64,000 nt of DNA, from contig NZ_JAAMFM010000011.1 in the NCBI RefSeq assembly GCF_013376105.1, positions 1 through 64,000 of the forward strand. Reading direction: 5' to 3'. The position numbers were made by a program, and so were the translations under genes. Below the pieces are notes generated by a model. It was not told where the DNA came from. It was given only the letters and a program-made list of their open reading frames with translations, and searched no databases. Below are positions 7,019 through 14,753 of this stretch, piece after piece; position 1 is the stretch's first letter, and each line of letters opens with the position of its first letter. Source of the DNA: Arthrobacter wenxiniae (GTDB lineage Bacteria; Actinomycetota; Actinomycetes; Actinomycetales; Micrococcaceae).

Positions 7019-10000
7019 ATGGCCCGCCCCGCGCTTCCCCCGGGCAGGCACACCCGCACCGCCCTCGCCGGGCTCGCAGGGCTGGCCGCACTGAAGGCCG
7101 TGGCCCTGGTGCTGCTCATGGGCGCCCTGGCCCATGCGCTGGCAGTATGGGCCGGCGGGGCGCAGCCCGGGGTGGGGCGGCTGGCCGTCCAGGGCATCGC
7201 GGGCGCGGTACTGCTCGCCGGCGCGGCGTGGGGCCAGCAAGTCCTGGCCCGGCGGGCCGCACTTGGCACCAAGGAGGAATTGCGTGGCCGCCTCGTGGCA
7301 CACCGGCTGGGCGGCGGAGCGCCCGGCGCAGGCACGGGAGCCGAGGCAATGCTCGCCAGCCGCGGCCTTGACGGTCTTGACACCTACTTCACCGCCTACC
7401 TCCCCGCGCTCGTTTCCTGCGCCGTGCTGCCGGCCGCCGTGGGGCTGCAAATCCTCCTGACGGACTGGGTCAGCGCACTCATTGTGGTCCTGACGCTGCC
7501 ACTGGTCCCCGTGTTCATGATCCTGATCGGCTTTCACACCCAGGACCGTGTGGAGCGGGCCGCCCAAGGCCTTGACAGGCTTTCCAACCACCTGCTGGAG
7601 CTGGCCCGCGGCCTGCCCGTGCTCGTGGGCCTGCGCCGTGCCGGGGCGCAGCGCCAGGCACTGGCCGACGTCTCGGAGGAGTACCGCAAGTCCACCATGG
7701 CGACGTTGCGCACGGCATTCCTCTCCTCCATGGCCCTGGAATTGATCAGCACCATCTCCGTGGCCGTCGTGGCCGTGTTCATTGGCGTGCGGCTCGTGGC
7801 CGGGGACATGACCCTCGAGGCCGGCCTGCTCGCCCTCATGCTGGCACCCGAGTGCTTCCGCCCCCTGCGCGACGTCGGCGCCGCCCACCACGGCAGCGAG
7901 GACGGCGTGGAGGCCCTGCGCCGGGTCAATGAAATCCTCAAAGCCGGGGGTGCCACCGGCCTGGCGGCCACTTCGGACGCCGACGTGCCCGAGGGGGCAC
8001 CGACGGCCTGCGCAGGGAATGCAGGGAGCATGCGCAACGCTGCCGCGCACCGTTCCCGGCACGACGCCGGAAAATTCGTGGTGTGTGCTGCCGGCCTTTC
8101 CGTGTCCTATCCCGGCCGCGCGGAACCGGCGCTGTCCGGGTTCACCGCGCGGGTCCCGCACGGCGGCGTCCTGGTGCTCCAGGGCCCCAGCGGCACGGGC
8201 AAGACCACCGCACTGGCCGCCCTGGCCGGGCCTCTGGCGGGCGCTGACGTGGCCGGCAGCCTTCAGCGTCCAGCGCCGGGCAGCACCGTGTGGGTGTCGC
8301 AGCATCCGGTCTTCACCGAGGACACCGTGGCCGCGGACGTGGCCCTCTACGCAGGCGGGCCCAACGACCTGCCCGTTCCCGCCGCCGCCGTGGATGCGGC
8401 ACTGGCCCGGGTCAACGCCGCCCATCTGGCCGGGCGTTCGCCGCTGGAGTGCAGTCCCGGCGAGTTGCGCAGGGCGGCCGTGGCCCGCGCCCTGGCCCGG
8501 ATCGCCGGCGACCCCGCCGTGGAACTGGCCCTCCTCGACGAACCCACCGCCCACCTTGATTCCGTGTCCGCCGCGGCCGTGCGGCAGGCACTGGCCTCAC
8601 TGCGCGGGACCGTGGCCCTGGTGGTGGCCACGCATGACCCCAAGCTGGCAGCCCTGTTGAGCGGCGACGGCGCCCCCGTCGAGGCGCGCAGCGTCGACGG
8701 GGGCGGCCCGCTGCGGGCACGGCAGGGTGACCCCGTTGTCACTGCCGCGGCCGCGGCCCCCGCACCTGTACCGGAAGCCGCCGCGGCGTTCCGCTGGCAG
8801 TGGCTCCGGCGTCTGCCGTGGCGTTCGCCCCGGTTCGCCGCCGGCGTGCTGGTGTCCGCGCTTGCCACGCTGAGCGCGGCGGCCTTGTCCGGCATCTCCG
8901 GCTGGCTCATCGTGTGGGCCGCCGCCCAGCCTCCCATCATGTATCTCATGGTCTTGATTGTGGGGGTCCGAGCCTTCGGGGTGGGACGTTCAGTGCTGCG
9001 GTACAGCGAACGCCTCCTGACCCACGATTCCGTGTTCCGCTGGGCAGCCGGGCTGCGCCTCGACCTCTGGGACGCATTGGGCGCCAATGTCCGGCACTGG
9101 GGCCGGCTGACGCGCTCGGGCGGCTCGCTCGGCACGCTGATCGCGGACGTCGACGAACTCCGGGACGCGCTTCCACGCGCCGTGGTGCCGATTCCCTCGG
9201 CCGTGCTTTCCTACCTGTCCATATTCGCCGCCGTCATCTGGCTGGCGCCCGCGGCCGCACTTCCCGTCGCCGTCCTGGGCGTGCTGGCGCTGCTGGTCCT
9301 GCCCGCAGCGGTCTACACGGCCCAACGGCGGGCAGCCGCCGCGGCCGCCGTGCACCGCTCCTGGCTGGCCAGCCGGACGACAACCCTCCTGGCCGCCGCG
9401 GACCAGCTGCACGCCAACGGCGTGGGGGAGCCGGCGGCCCGCAACTTCGCGAACCGCGACCTGACGGTTTCCGCACCGCTGCGCCGCCTGGCCTGGACCA
9501 GCGGGCTGGGGCAGGCGGGCGTCGCGCTGCTGACGTCCCTCGCGGCAGTGGCCGCGTCAGCTGCCGTGATTGGCTCCGGCGCCGACCCCCGCGCCGCCGC
9601 CGTTGCCGCGCTGCTCATGCTGGCCCTGGCGGAGCCGCTCGGGCAGTACCTGGAAGCGGTGCAGCAGCTGCCCGTGCTGGGATCCATGATGGCCAGGACC
9701 ATGCCGCTGCTTGACGGCGGCCGTTCCACCCTCGTTGACGCCCCCCTCGGCAACGTCAAGGGCGCCCGTGCCCGCACCACCACCGGCAACGAGGACGGGG
9801 AAACGCCGGCTTTCCTTCCTGTCTCCTCGCTGCGACTCAGGAACGTCACGGCCCGGTATCCGGACGCACCCGCGCCTGTGTTTGAGGGTGTCAGCGGCGG
9901 CACCGAACGCGGACGCTGGTGGACCGTCAGCGGGCCGTCGGGCTCGGGCAAGTCCACGCTGCTCGCCGTGCTGCTCGGCTTCCTCACGCCCGAGCGCGGC

Positions 10001-10498
10001 AGCTACACGCTTAACGACAAGCCGGCCGGCACCGGGGCGCTGCGGCAGGTGGCCTGGTGCCCGCAGGAGTCCTATCTGTTCAACTCCACGCTCCGTTCCA
10101 ACCTGGCCCTGGCCCGCCCCTCCGCCGATGCCCCGGACGACGCTGAGCTGGAACGCGCCCTGGATACCGTGGGGCTGGGGCCCTGGTACCGCGGCCTGCC
10201 GGACGGCCTGGGAACGCGCGTGGGCCCGGGCGGCCATCACCTCTCCGGCGGCCAGCGGACCAGGGTGTCGGTGGCCCGCACGCTCGTGGCGGGGGCCGGC
10301 GTCGTGCTTCTCGACGAACCGACGGCTCACCTGGGCGGCGACGAGGCGGAGGTGCTGGTGCGGGAGCTGCGCAGGGCTCTCACCGGCGCCGCTGTCGTCA
10401 TGGTCACGCACGACGGCGCCCTTGCCGCGGGCGGGGACACCCGCCTCGCGCTGGGGGAGGGCGCGGAATCCGTGGTGCGCGAGGGCGCCGCCGTTTAG
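7019..10498 (+). CDS. cydDC: Fused CydD-CydC thiol-reductant ABC exporter
   Basis: CydDC is the heterodimeric ABC transporter that exports cysteine/glutathione-type thiols and is required to assemble cytochrome bd. Here both halves are one 1159-residue chain. The first half is a membrane domain followed by an ATPase with GPSGTGKT at 389-396 and Walker B LLDEPTAHLD. The second half is a membrane domain followed by an ATPase with GPSGSGKS at 972-979, a good LSGGQ near 1075 and LLDEPTAHLG. The first ATPase has a degenerate signature, CSPGE at 478-482, so only one of the two composite ATP sites should be fully active. The start at 7019 is set by the CydD-like sequence and adjacency to the cydB stop; the open frame upstream only shadows cydB. 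Confidence 0.95.
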   Translation: MARPALPPGRHTRTALAGLAGLAALKAVALVLLMGALAHALAVWAGGAQPGVGRLAVQGIAGAVLLAGAAWGQQVLARRAALGTKEELRGRLVAHRLGGGAPGAGTGAEAMLASRGLDGLDTYFTAYLPALVSCAVLPAAVGLQILLTDWVSALIVVLTLPLVPVFMILIGFHTQDRVERAAQGLDRLSNHLLELARGLPVLVGLRRAGAQRQALADVSEEYRKSTMATLRTAFLSSMALELISTISVAVVAVFIGVRLVAGDMTLEAGLLALMLAPECFRPLRDVGAAHHGSEDGVEALRRVNEILKAGGATGLAATSDADVPEGAPTACAGNAGSMRNAAAHRSRHDAGKFVVCAAGLSVSYPGRAEPALSGFTARVPHGGVLVLQGPSGTGKTTALAALAGPLAGADVAGSLQRPAPGSTVWVSQHPVFTEDTVAADVALYAGGPNDLPVPAAAVDAALARVNAAHLAGRSPLECSPGELRRAAVARALARIAGDPAVELALLDEPTAHLDSVSAAAVRQALASLRGTVALVVATHDPKLAALLSGDGAPVEARSVDGGGPLRARQGDPVVTAAAAAPAPVPEAAAAFRWQWLRRLPWRSPRFAAGVLVSALATLSAAALSGISGWLIVWAAAQPPIMYLMVLIVGVRAFGVGRSVLRYSERLLTHDSVFRWAAGLRLDLWDALGANVRHWGRLTRSGGSLGTLIADVDELRDALPRAVVPIPSAVLSYLSIFAAVIWLAPAAALPVAVLGVLALLVLPAAVYTAQRRAAAAAAVHRSWLASRTTTLLAAADQLHANGVGEPAARNFANRDLTVSAPLRRLAWTSGLGQAGVALLTSLAAVAASAAVIGSGADPRAAAVAALLMLALAEPLGQYLEAVQQLPVLGSMMARTMPLLDGGRSTLVDAPLGNVKGARARTTTGNEDGETPAFLPVSSLRLRNVTARYPDAPAPVFEGVSGGTERGRWWTVSGPSGSGKSTLLAVLLGFLTPERGSYTLNDKPAGTGALRQVAWCPQESYLFNSTLRSNLALARPSADAPDDAELERALDTVGLGPWYRGLPDGLGTRVGPGGHHLSGGQRTRVSVARTLVAGAGVVLLDEPTAHLGGDEAEVLVRELRRALTGAAVVMVTHDGALAAGGDTRLALGEGAESVVREGAAV

Positions 10499-10507
10499 GC
10501 TGGGGGG
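10496..10507 (+). promoter_or_regulatory. Candidate leaderless promoter over the cydDC stop codon
   Basis: TAGGCT (10496-10501) includes the TAG stop codon of cydDC and is followed by six G residues and then the ATG of the tandem GNAT gene. The 6-base spacing from a TANNNT -10 to the start codon is that of a leaderless transcript, and no Shine-Dalgarno sequence of normal spacing is present. Confidence 0.5.
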
Positions 10508-11497
10508 ATGGGGAACGCCGACGACGTGCCGGTGCCCGCCGCTGACGGGCTGACTTTCCGTGCCCTTGGCATTGGGGACCTCGACGAATGGCTGGCGGTG
10601 GTTGAGCGGATCGCTTCCGCCGAGAACGCGCCGTGGCATGATTCCCGGTCGGAATTGGCCGCGCACTTCATGGACGATGCCAATCCCGCAGCCCTGAACA
10701 CCGTGGCGGGATTTGACGGTACCGGCGCTGTACGCGCATTCGCCCGGGTGTCGAAAAACCCGGCGGGCGCCAAGGCGGTGGTGTTTGGTGGCGTGGACCC
10801 GCAGTGGCAGCGCCGGGGCATCGGCTCGTCCCTGCTGAGGTGGTTGGAAGCCCGGGTCCGGGCCAGGTTTGCCGAAGACGGGCAGGCGGGGCCCCTGGTG
10901 CGCACCCACACGCACGAGGGCGGCTCCGCGCATGCCGCGCTGCTACGAGCAGCCGGTTATGCCGTAGTCCGGTACTACTCCGAGATGCTGCGTCCGCTGG
11001 CCGGTGCTCCCGTCGTGCCGGCGCCGGCAGGCATCCGCATTGTGCCGTTTACGCCCCAGCTGGCCGAGGCCGTGCGGCTGGCGCACAACGAGGCCTTTGC
11101 CGACCACTGGGGATCCGAACCGCGCAGCGTGCAGCAATGGGGGATGCTCCTTGCGAACGACGATCTCCGGCCGGCGTGGTCGGCAGTGGCGTTGGACGCA
11201 GCAACCGGTGACGTGGCTGGGTACCAGCTTTCCCTGTACGATCCCGAACGCTTTTCCAGGGAAGGACGCGAGGAGGGCTACACAGAGCTGCTGGGCGTTC
11301 GCCGGGCCTGGCGCGGCCGCGGTATTGCCGCGGCACTTCTCTCCGATGCGATGGCCCGGTACACGAGGGCGGGCATGGACCACGCCTGCCTGGACGTCGA
11401 CACGGAAAACCCCACAGGCGCGCTGGTTCTCTACGAGCGCATGGGGTACCGGCCGCTGCGCCGCACGCTGGCGTGGGACAAACCATTGGATGCGTGA
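10508..11497 (+). CDS. Tandem-domain GNAT acetyltransferase (MshD-like architecture)
   Basis: The 329-residue protein contains two GNAT folds in series. The first has the acetyl-CoA loop motif WQRRGIG near residue 99 and the second has WRGRGIA near 265, followed by the usual DVDTENPTGALVLYERMGY ending. Double-GNAT proteins of this size include mycothiol synthase (MshD), which acetylates cysteinyl-glucosaminyl-inositol, and other actinobacterial acetyltransferases. I cannot tell from sequence which substrate is used. It directly follows the thiol exporter CydDC, but its own leaderless promoter (TAGGCT, 6 bases, ATG) suggests separate control. Confidence 0.8.
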   Translation: MGNADDVPVPAADGLTFRALGIGDLDEWLAVVERIASAENAPWHDSRSELAAHFMDDANPAALNTVAGFDGTGAVRAFARVSKNPAGAKAVVFGGVDPQWQRRGIGSSLLRWLEARVRARFAEDGQAGPLVRTHTHEGGSAHAALLRAAGYAVVRYYSEMLRPLAGAPVVPAPAGIRIVPFTPQLAEAVRLAHNEAFADHWGSEPRSVQQWGMLLANDDLRPAWSAVALDAATGDVAGYQLSLYDPERFSREGREEGYTELLGVRRAWRGRGIAAALLSDAMARYTRAGMDHACLDVDTENPTGALVLYERMGYRPLRRTLAWDKPLDA

Positions 11498-11544
11498 GCC
11501 GGCCGGCGTCCACACCCGCGGGGCAAACCCGAATCGCCGCCGGC

Positions 11545-11562
11545 CGAGCCTGTCGAGACCCC
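11545..11562. repeat. Dispersed intergenic repeat CGAGCCTGTCGAGACCCC, copy 1
   Basis: This 18-bp sequence recurs exactly at 43680-43697, and a degenerate copy ending in TGTCGAGACCCC lies at 43647-43664. All copies lie between genes. Similar TCGAGCCTGTCGAGACC elements are, from memory, scattered in many Micrococcales genomes. The core is a partial dyad (TCGAgcctgTCGA). Confidence 0.6.
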
Positions 11563-11598
11563 GGCACGCGGCGCCCGTTTTTGGCTGTAAATAAATAG

Positions 11599-11653
11599 AG
11601 AATATATTCTAGAATTTCCACCACTGATAGGTTATTTGTACTATTATTGATAC
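11599..11653 (+). promoter_or_regulatory. AT-rich promoter island with nested palindromes upstream of the HNH gene
   Basis: In an otherwise very GC-rich window this stretch is AT-rich. It holds two overlapping perfect palindromes, AGAATATATTCT at 11599-11610 and ATTCTAGAAT at 11606-11615. A TACTAT -10 candidate lies at 11639-11644, 9 bases before the ATG at 11654. No Shine-Dalgarno sequence is visible, so the transcript may be leaderless or nearly so. Confidence 0.45.
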
Positions 11654-14029
11654 ATGGGCATGATTGACCGGCCCGGCAGCACCGGGGATTCCACCCCCGC
11701 CGGACCGTCTCTTTTGGATCAAACCCCCAGCCACCGGCCGGAGGTGCCCCGCCCCGTGCCGTCGGCCCCGGCAGCTTCCGGCACTGCTTCCTCGGCTGGC
11801 GTGGCGCCCGGCACTGCTTCCTCGGCTGGCGTGGCGCCCGGCACTGCTTCCTCGGCTGGCGTGGCGCCCGGCACTGCTTCCTCGGCTGGCGTGGCGCCCG
11901 GCACTGCTTCCTCGGCTGGCGTGGCGCCCGGCACTGCTTCCTCGGTCCCGGTTGGGAGCGCCGTTCCCGGCAGGGCCGGTCCGGGGGCCGGCCCCGCTGC
12001 CCGGCGGGACGGTGTCCACGGCGGCCCGCCCGCCCCCGGCCCGCCCTTCTGTGGGCTGCCGGCCGGGGATGTTGTGTCCGATACGGCGCTGGCGGCGCTG
12101 ATTGTCTCAGACCCGTACGCGGGCGAGCCGTTCCCGGCCACAGGCGGGGCCGAATGCGCCCGGCAACTCGCCGCCGCCGCGGAGGAGGGCTGGCCCTCTG
12201 ACGCGGACATCGCCGCGCTGATCGCATCCATGCCGGAGGAGGACCTTCCCTGGGATGCCCCGCGCGAGACCGCAGCCACAACCGGGCCCGTGTCGTTTCC
12301 GTTTCCAATGCCGGATGCGCCGTGGGCGGATCCGGGCCAATGCGACCCTGCCGTGTCGCTGCTGCCGGGCCCGGCGGACCTGGGCCGGGTGCGGGCCGTG
12401 CGGGCCGCGGTCCCGGACCTGCCCGAGGCGCCACGGCCCCACAGCCCGGCCGGGGTGGCCTGGTCCCCGGTCGCCGTCGCCGACGCCCTGGCACACCTGG
12501 ACCCGCACCGGCTCGGGGAGAACGACCTGCTGGACTTCATCCACGCCGCGAACCGGCTCGCCGCGTTCGCCCGCGCCATGCAGGACGGCGCCCTGGCCGT
12601 GTTCTCCACCCGCCGGCCCCCACTCGCCAGCGAAACACCCGCCATCCCCACACCCCCCGGCCAGACACTGGACGGGGAACAGGGGGCCGAGTGCTCAGCC
12701 GGCGGGACAAACCCGGGCGCGGCCGCCCACCGGTCCCGGTATGCGGCGGCGGAAATCATGGCCGTGCACGCAGTGGGCATCGGTACCGCGCAGCAGCTGC
12801 TCGATAACGCCGAAATCCTCGCCCGCAACCTGCCCGCCACCACCAGCCTCTACCGCCAGGGCCTGCTGGACACGGCCCGGATCCGGGCCATCCTCGCCGG
12901 CGTGGACAACGTCCCCGCCGCCGTCCAGTCCCTGATCGAACCGCTGTTTCTGCCCGGGGCCGCGCGCGCCAACCCGCGAGCCCTCACCCGCCGCATCCGC
13001 CGCCTTGCCCAACTGCACAACCCCGAACCCCTCGCAGAGCGCCACGAACGCGCCCGGGCCGAACGCCGCGTCTGGTTCACCGCCCTGCCCGACGGCATGG
13101 CCCAACTCACCGCCGTCCTGGACGCCGCCCCGGCGAAATCCCTCTACGACTCCCTGGAGGCCTGGGCCCGCCACGCCCAACGCGAAGGCACCGGCCCCGG
13201 CGGGACGCCCAGCACCGCCACGACCCCCACCGGCCGGCCCTCCCGGTCCCTGAACAACTACCTCGCCGACACCTTCCTGGACCTCATCCACAACGCCATC
13301 CACCACACCAACCCCACCACCGCCGGAAACCGCAACCAAGAAAACGCCCGCAGCGGAAACCATGACCACGACGGCGGGGAAAGCGGCCGGAACCGTGACA
13401 ACGGCAGCGACACCGGGGCGGGCGGAAACCGTGACAGCGAAAGTGGCGGCCGCAACGGCGGAGGCTGCGGTGGCGGCCCGGTGCCGGAGTCTTGGCACGA
13501 AGGGCGAATCCCCGCAACGATCTGCGTCACCGTCCCCGCCCTGACCCTCCTTGGCCGCTCCGAGGAACCCGGCCATCTCGAAGGCTACGGCCCCATCCCA
13601 CCGGGCCAGGCCCGCGAACTCGCCGCCGGCTCCCCCTTCTGGGAACGCCTCCTCACCGACCCCGCCACCCGGGCCCGGCTCACTGTCGGCCGCCAACGCT
13701 ACCGCCCGCCCGCGGACATCGCCGCCGAAGTGCGCCGCCGCGACCCCGTCTGCACCGGCATCGGCTGCGACCACCCCGCCGCGAGCTGCGACCTCGACCA
13801 CACCATCCCCTTCTGGCGAACCACCCACGCACCCGACGGCACCCCCCTGCCCCCAGGCGAAACCAGCGTCGAAAACCTCCGCCCACGCGACCCCTACTGC
13901 CACCATCTCAAGGACAACCCGGACACCGGCTGGACAATCGAACCCCATGGCCCCCGCCAAACCAAAACCACCACACCCACCGGCCGCACCTACATCACCA
14001 CCCAAACAGACGAACCCTGCCCCTTCTAA
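11654..14029 (+). CDS. DUF222 / HNH endonuclease family protein with an internal repeat tract
   Basis: This 791-residue protein belongs to the large actinobacterial DUF222-HNH family (related to the mycobacterial 13E12 repeat proteins). DUF222 lies at roughly 225-470 and a C-terminal HNH nuclease at about 690-780. The HNH domain shows CTGIGC, then DLDHT near 713, NLRPRDPYC and HHLKDN, the usual metal- and catalytic-site pattern. Residues 43-92 are five identical decapeptides (GTASSAGVAP) encoded by perfect 30-bp repeats, and a Gly/Asn/Asp-rich linker precedes the HNH domain; both look disordered. Such genes often occur in many copies per genome; the cellular role is unknown. I see no frameshift, so it may be active. 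Confidence 0.9.
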   Translation: MGMIDRPGSTGDSTPAGPSLLDQTPSHRPEVPRPVPSAPAASGTASSAGVAPGTASSAGVAPGTASSAGVAPGTASSAGVAPGTASSAGVAPGTASSVPVGSAVPGRAGPGAGPAARRDGVHGGPPAPGPPFCGLPAGDVVSDTALAALIVSDPYAGEPFPATGGAECARQLAAAAEEGWPSDADIAALIASMPEEDLPWDAPRETAATTGPVSFPFPMPDAPWADPGQCDPAVSLLPGPADLGRVRAVRAAVPDLPEAPRPHSPAGVAWSPVAVADALAHLDPHRLGENDLLDFIHAANRLAAFARAMQDGALAVFSTRRPPLASETPAIPTPPGQTLDGEQGAECSAGGTNPGAAAHRSRYAAAEIMAVHAVGIGTAQQLLDNAEILARNLPATTSLYRQGLLDTARIRAILAGVDNVPAAVQSLIEPLFLPGAARANPRALTRRIRRLAQLHNPEPLAERHERARAERRVWFTALPDGMAQLTAVLDAAPAKSLYDSLEAWARHAQREGTGPGGTPSTATTPTGRPSRSLNNYLADTFLDLIHNAIHHTNPTTAGNRNQENARSGNHDHDGGESGRNRDNGSDTGAGGNRDSESGGRNGGGCGGGPVPESWHEGRIPATICVTVPALTLLGRSEEPGHLEGYGPIPPGQARELAAGSPFWERLLTDPATRARLTVGRQRYRPPADIAAEVRRRDPVCTGIGCDHPAASCDLDHTIPFWRTTHAPDGTPLPPGETSVENLRPRDPYCHHLKDNPDTGWTIEPHGPRQTKTTTPTGRTYITTQTDEPCPF
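11780..11945 (+). repeat. Perfect 30-bp tandem repeat, five copies plus a partial copy, in the HNH gene
   Basis: Units start at 11780, 11810, 11840, 11870 and 11900, with a 16-base partial unit from 11930. All five full units are identical at the nucleotide level, including third codon positions, so the array expanded recently or is being homogenised. It is in frame and encodes GTASSAGVAP. Confidence 0.95.
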
Positions 14030-14084
14030 ACAACCCCCTGCCAGGCAGTCGCGCGGTATTTCGTGGCGGCCCGCGTGTCCAGGC

Positions 14085-14603
14085 TCAGGCGCTGACGTCG
14101 TTTAGGTGGTGGATCACATCGTGCATAAAGTAGCCGGAAAGGGTCAGGACAGTGAACTCGGAGCCGTTGCTGCGCAGCCCGCGCCTGCCCCACTGTTCGG
14201 GCGTAACCGCCGCGAAGGCCGCTGCCGCGTCCTCGCCGTTTTGAACCAGGTCCGCCGAAACCTGCCGAGGATCCAGCGACGGGTACCCGCCCTCCAGCGC
14301 GGCTTGGTCCTGATCCCAGTTGGGGAACGTTGGATTCTCCCGGGACAACATCAATTCAAGGCGTCCGGTGAAGACGTCAAAGACGTCGCGGACGTGCGCG
14401 GCGTACTCGAGGACGGACCAGGTTGAGTCATCAGGCCTGTCCTCAACCCCGGCGCGCTTGAGCGCTTGCTGCCAGCGCGGCAGCAGCGCGGGGATCGTGG
14501 TCGCGGCTGTTGCCGGTGTAACGCTTGAGGCATCGAACCCGCACTCGGGGCACGGCTTGGACAGCACCCAGATCCAGTCTTTTTCGTCGGGAATTATCGC
14601 CAT
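14085..14603 (-). CDS. DinB-fold (DinB/YfiT-like) putative metalloenzyme
   Basis: The 172-residue protein matches the four-helix DinB/YfiT superfamily. Three histidines expected to bind a divalent metal can be placed: one in the EYAAHVRDV helix and two in the C-terminal MHDVIHHLND helix. Superfamily members include thiol-dependent S-transferases that use bacillithiol or mycothiol, as well as many uncharacterised proteins. An N-terminal PCPECGFD segment adds a CxxC pair. The gene converges on the HNH gene and has a 54-bp tandem duplication upstream. Substrate unknown. Confidence 0.75.
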   Translation of the reverse strand: MAIIPDEKDWIWVLSKPCPECGFDASSVTPATAATTIPALLPRWQQALKRAGVEDRPDDSTWSVLEYAAHVRDVFDVFTGRLELMLSRENPTFPNWDQDQAALEGGYPSLDPRQVSADLVQNGEDAAAAFAAVTPEQWGRRGLRSNGSEFTVLTLSGYFMHDVIHHLNDVSA

Positions 14604-14641
14604 GGGGCCAGTCTATGCCGGGGCGCAAGGCCACGCCGTTT

Positions 14642-14749
14642 GGGTCCACGCGCCCGAGGGGCCCGGTGCGGGCTGGCGAGCGGTGGGAGGGCGTTGGGCC
14701 CACGCGCCCGAGGGGCCCGGTGCGGGCGTGCGATTGGTGGGAGGGCGTG
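14642..14749. repeat. 54-bp tandem duplication between the DinB-fold gene and parC
   Basis: Two adjacent copies, 14642-14695 and 14696-14749, are nearly identical over most of their length and share the core GCGCCCGAGGGGCCCGGTGC. The array fills most of the gap between the parC stop (14754) and the start of the downstream gene at 14603, both on the minus strand. It may act in parC 3'-end formation or as a spacer; no open frame explains it. Confidence 0.8.
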
Positions 14750-14753
14750 GGGT

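Noticed and set aside
11500-11546. A terminator after the tandem GNAT gene from a 9-bp inverted repeat
   Set aside because: The 9-bp arms are perfect, but the loop is 29 bases and no T-run follows, so the support is too weak to list it.
11780-11945. A CRISPR-like array
   Set aside because: The 30-bp units abut with no spacers and form part of an open reading frame, so it is a coding tandem repeat.
11654-14029. A mobile intron or prophage nuclease module
   Set aside because: The HNH domain belongs to the DUF222 family, which is a chromosomal multicopy family; no integrase, reverse transcriptase, ORF cluster or attachment repeat is nearby.
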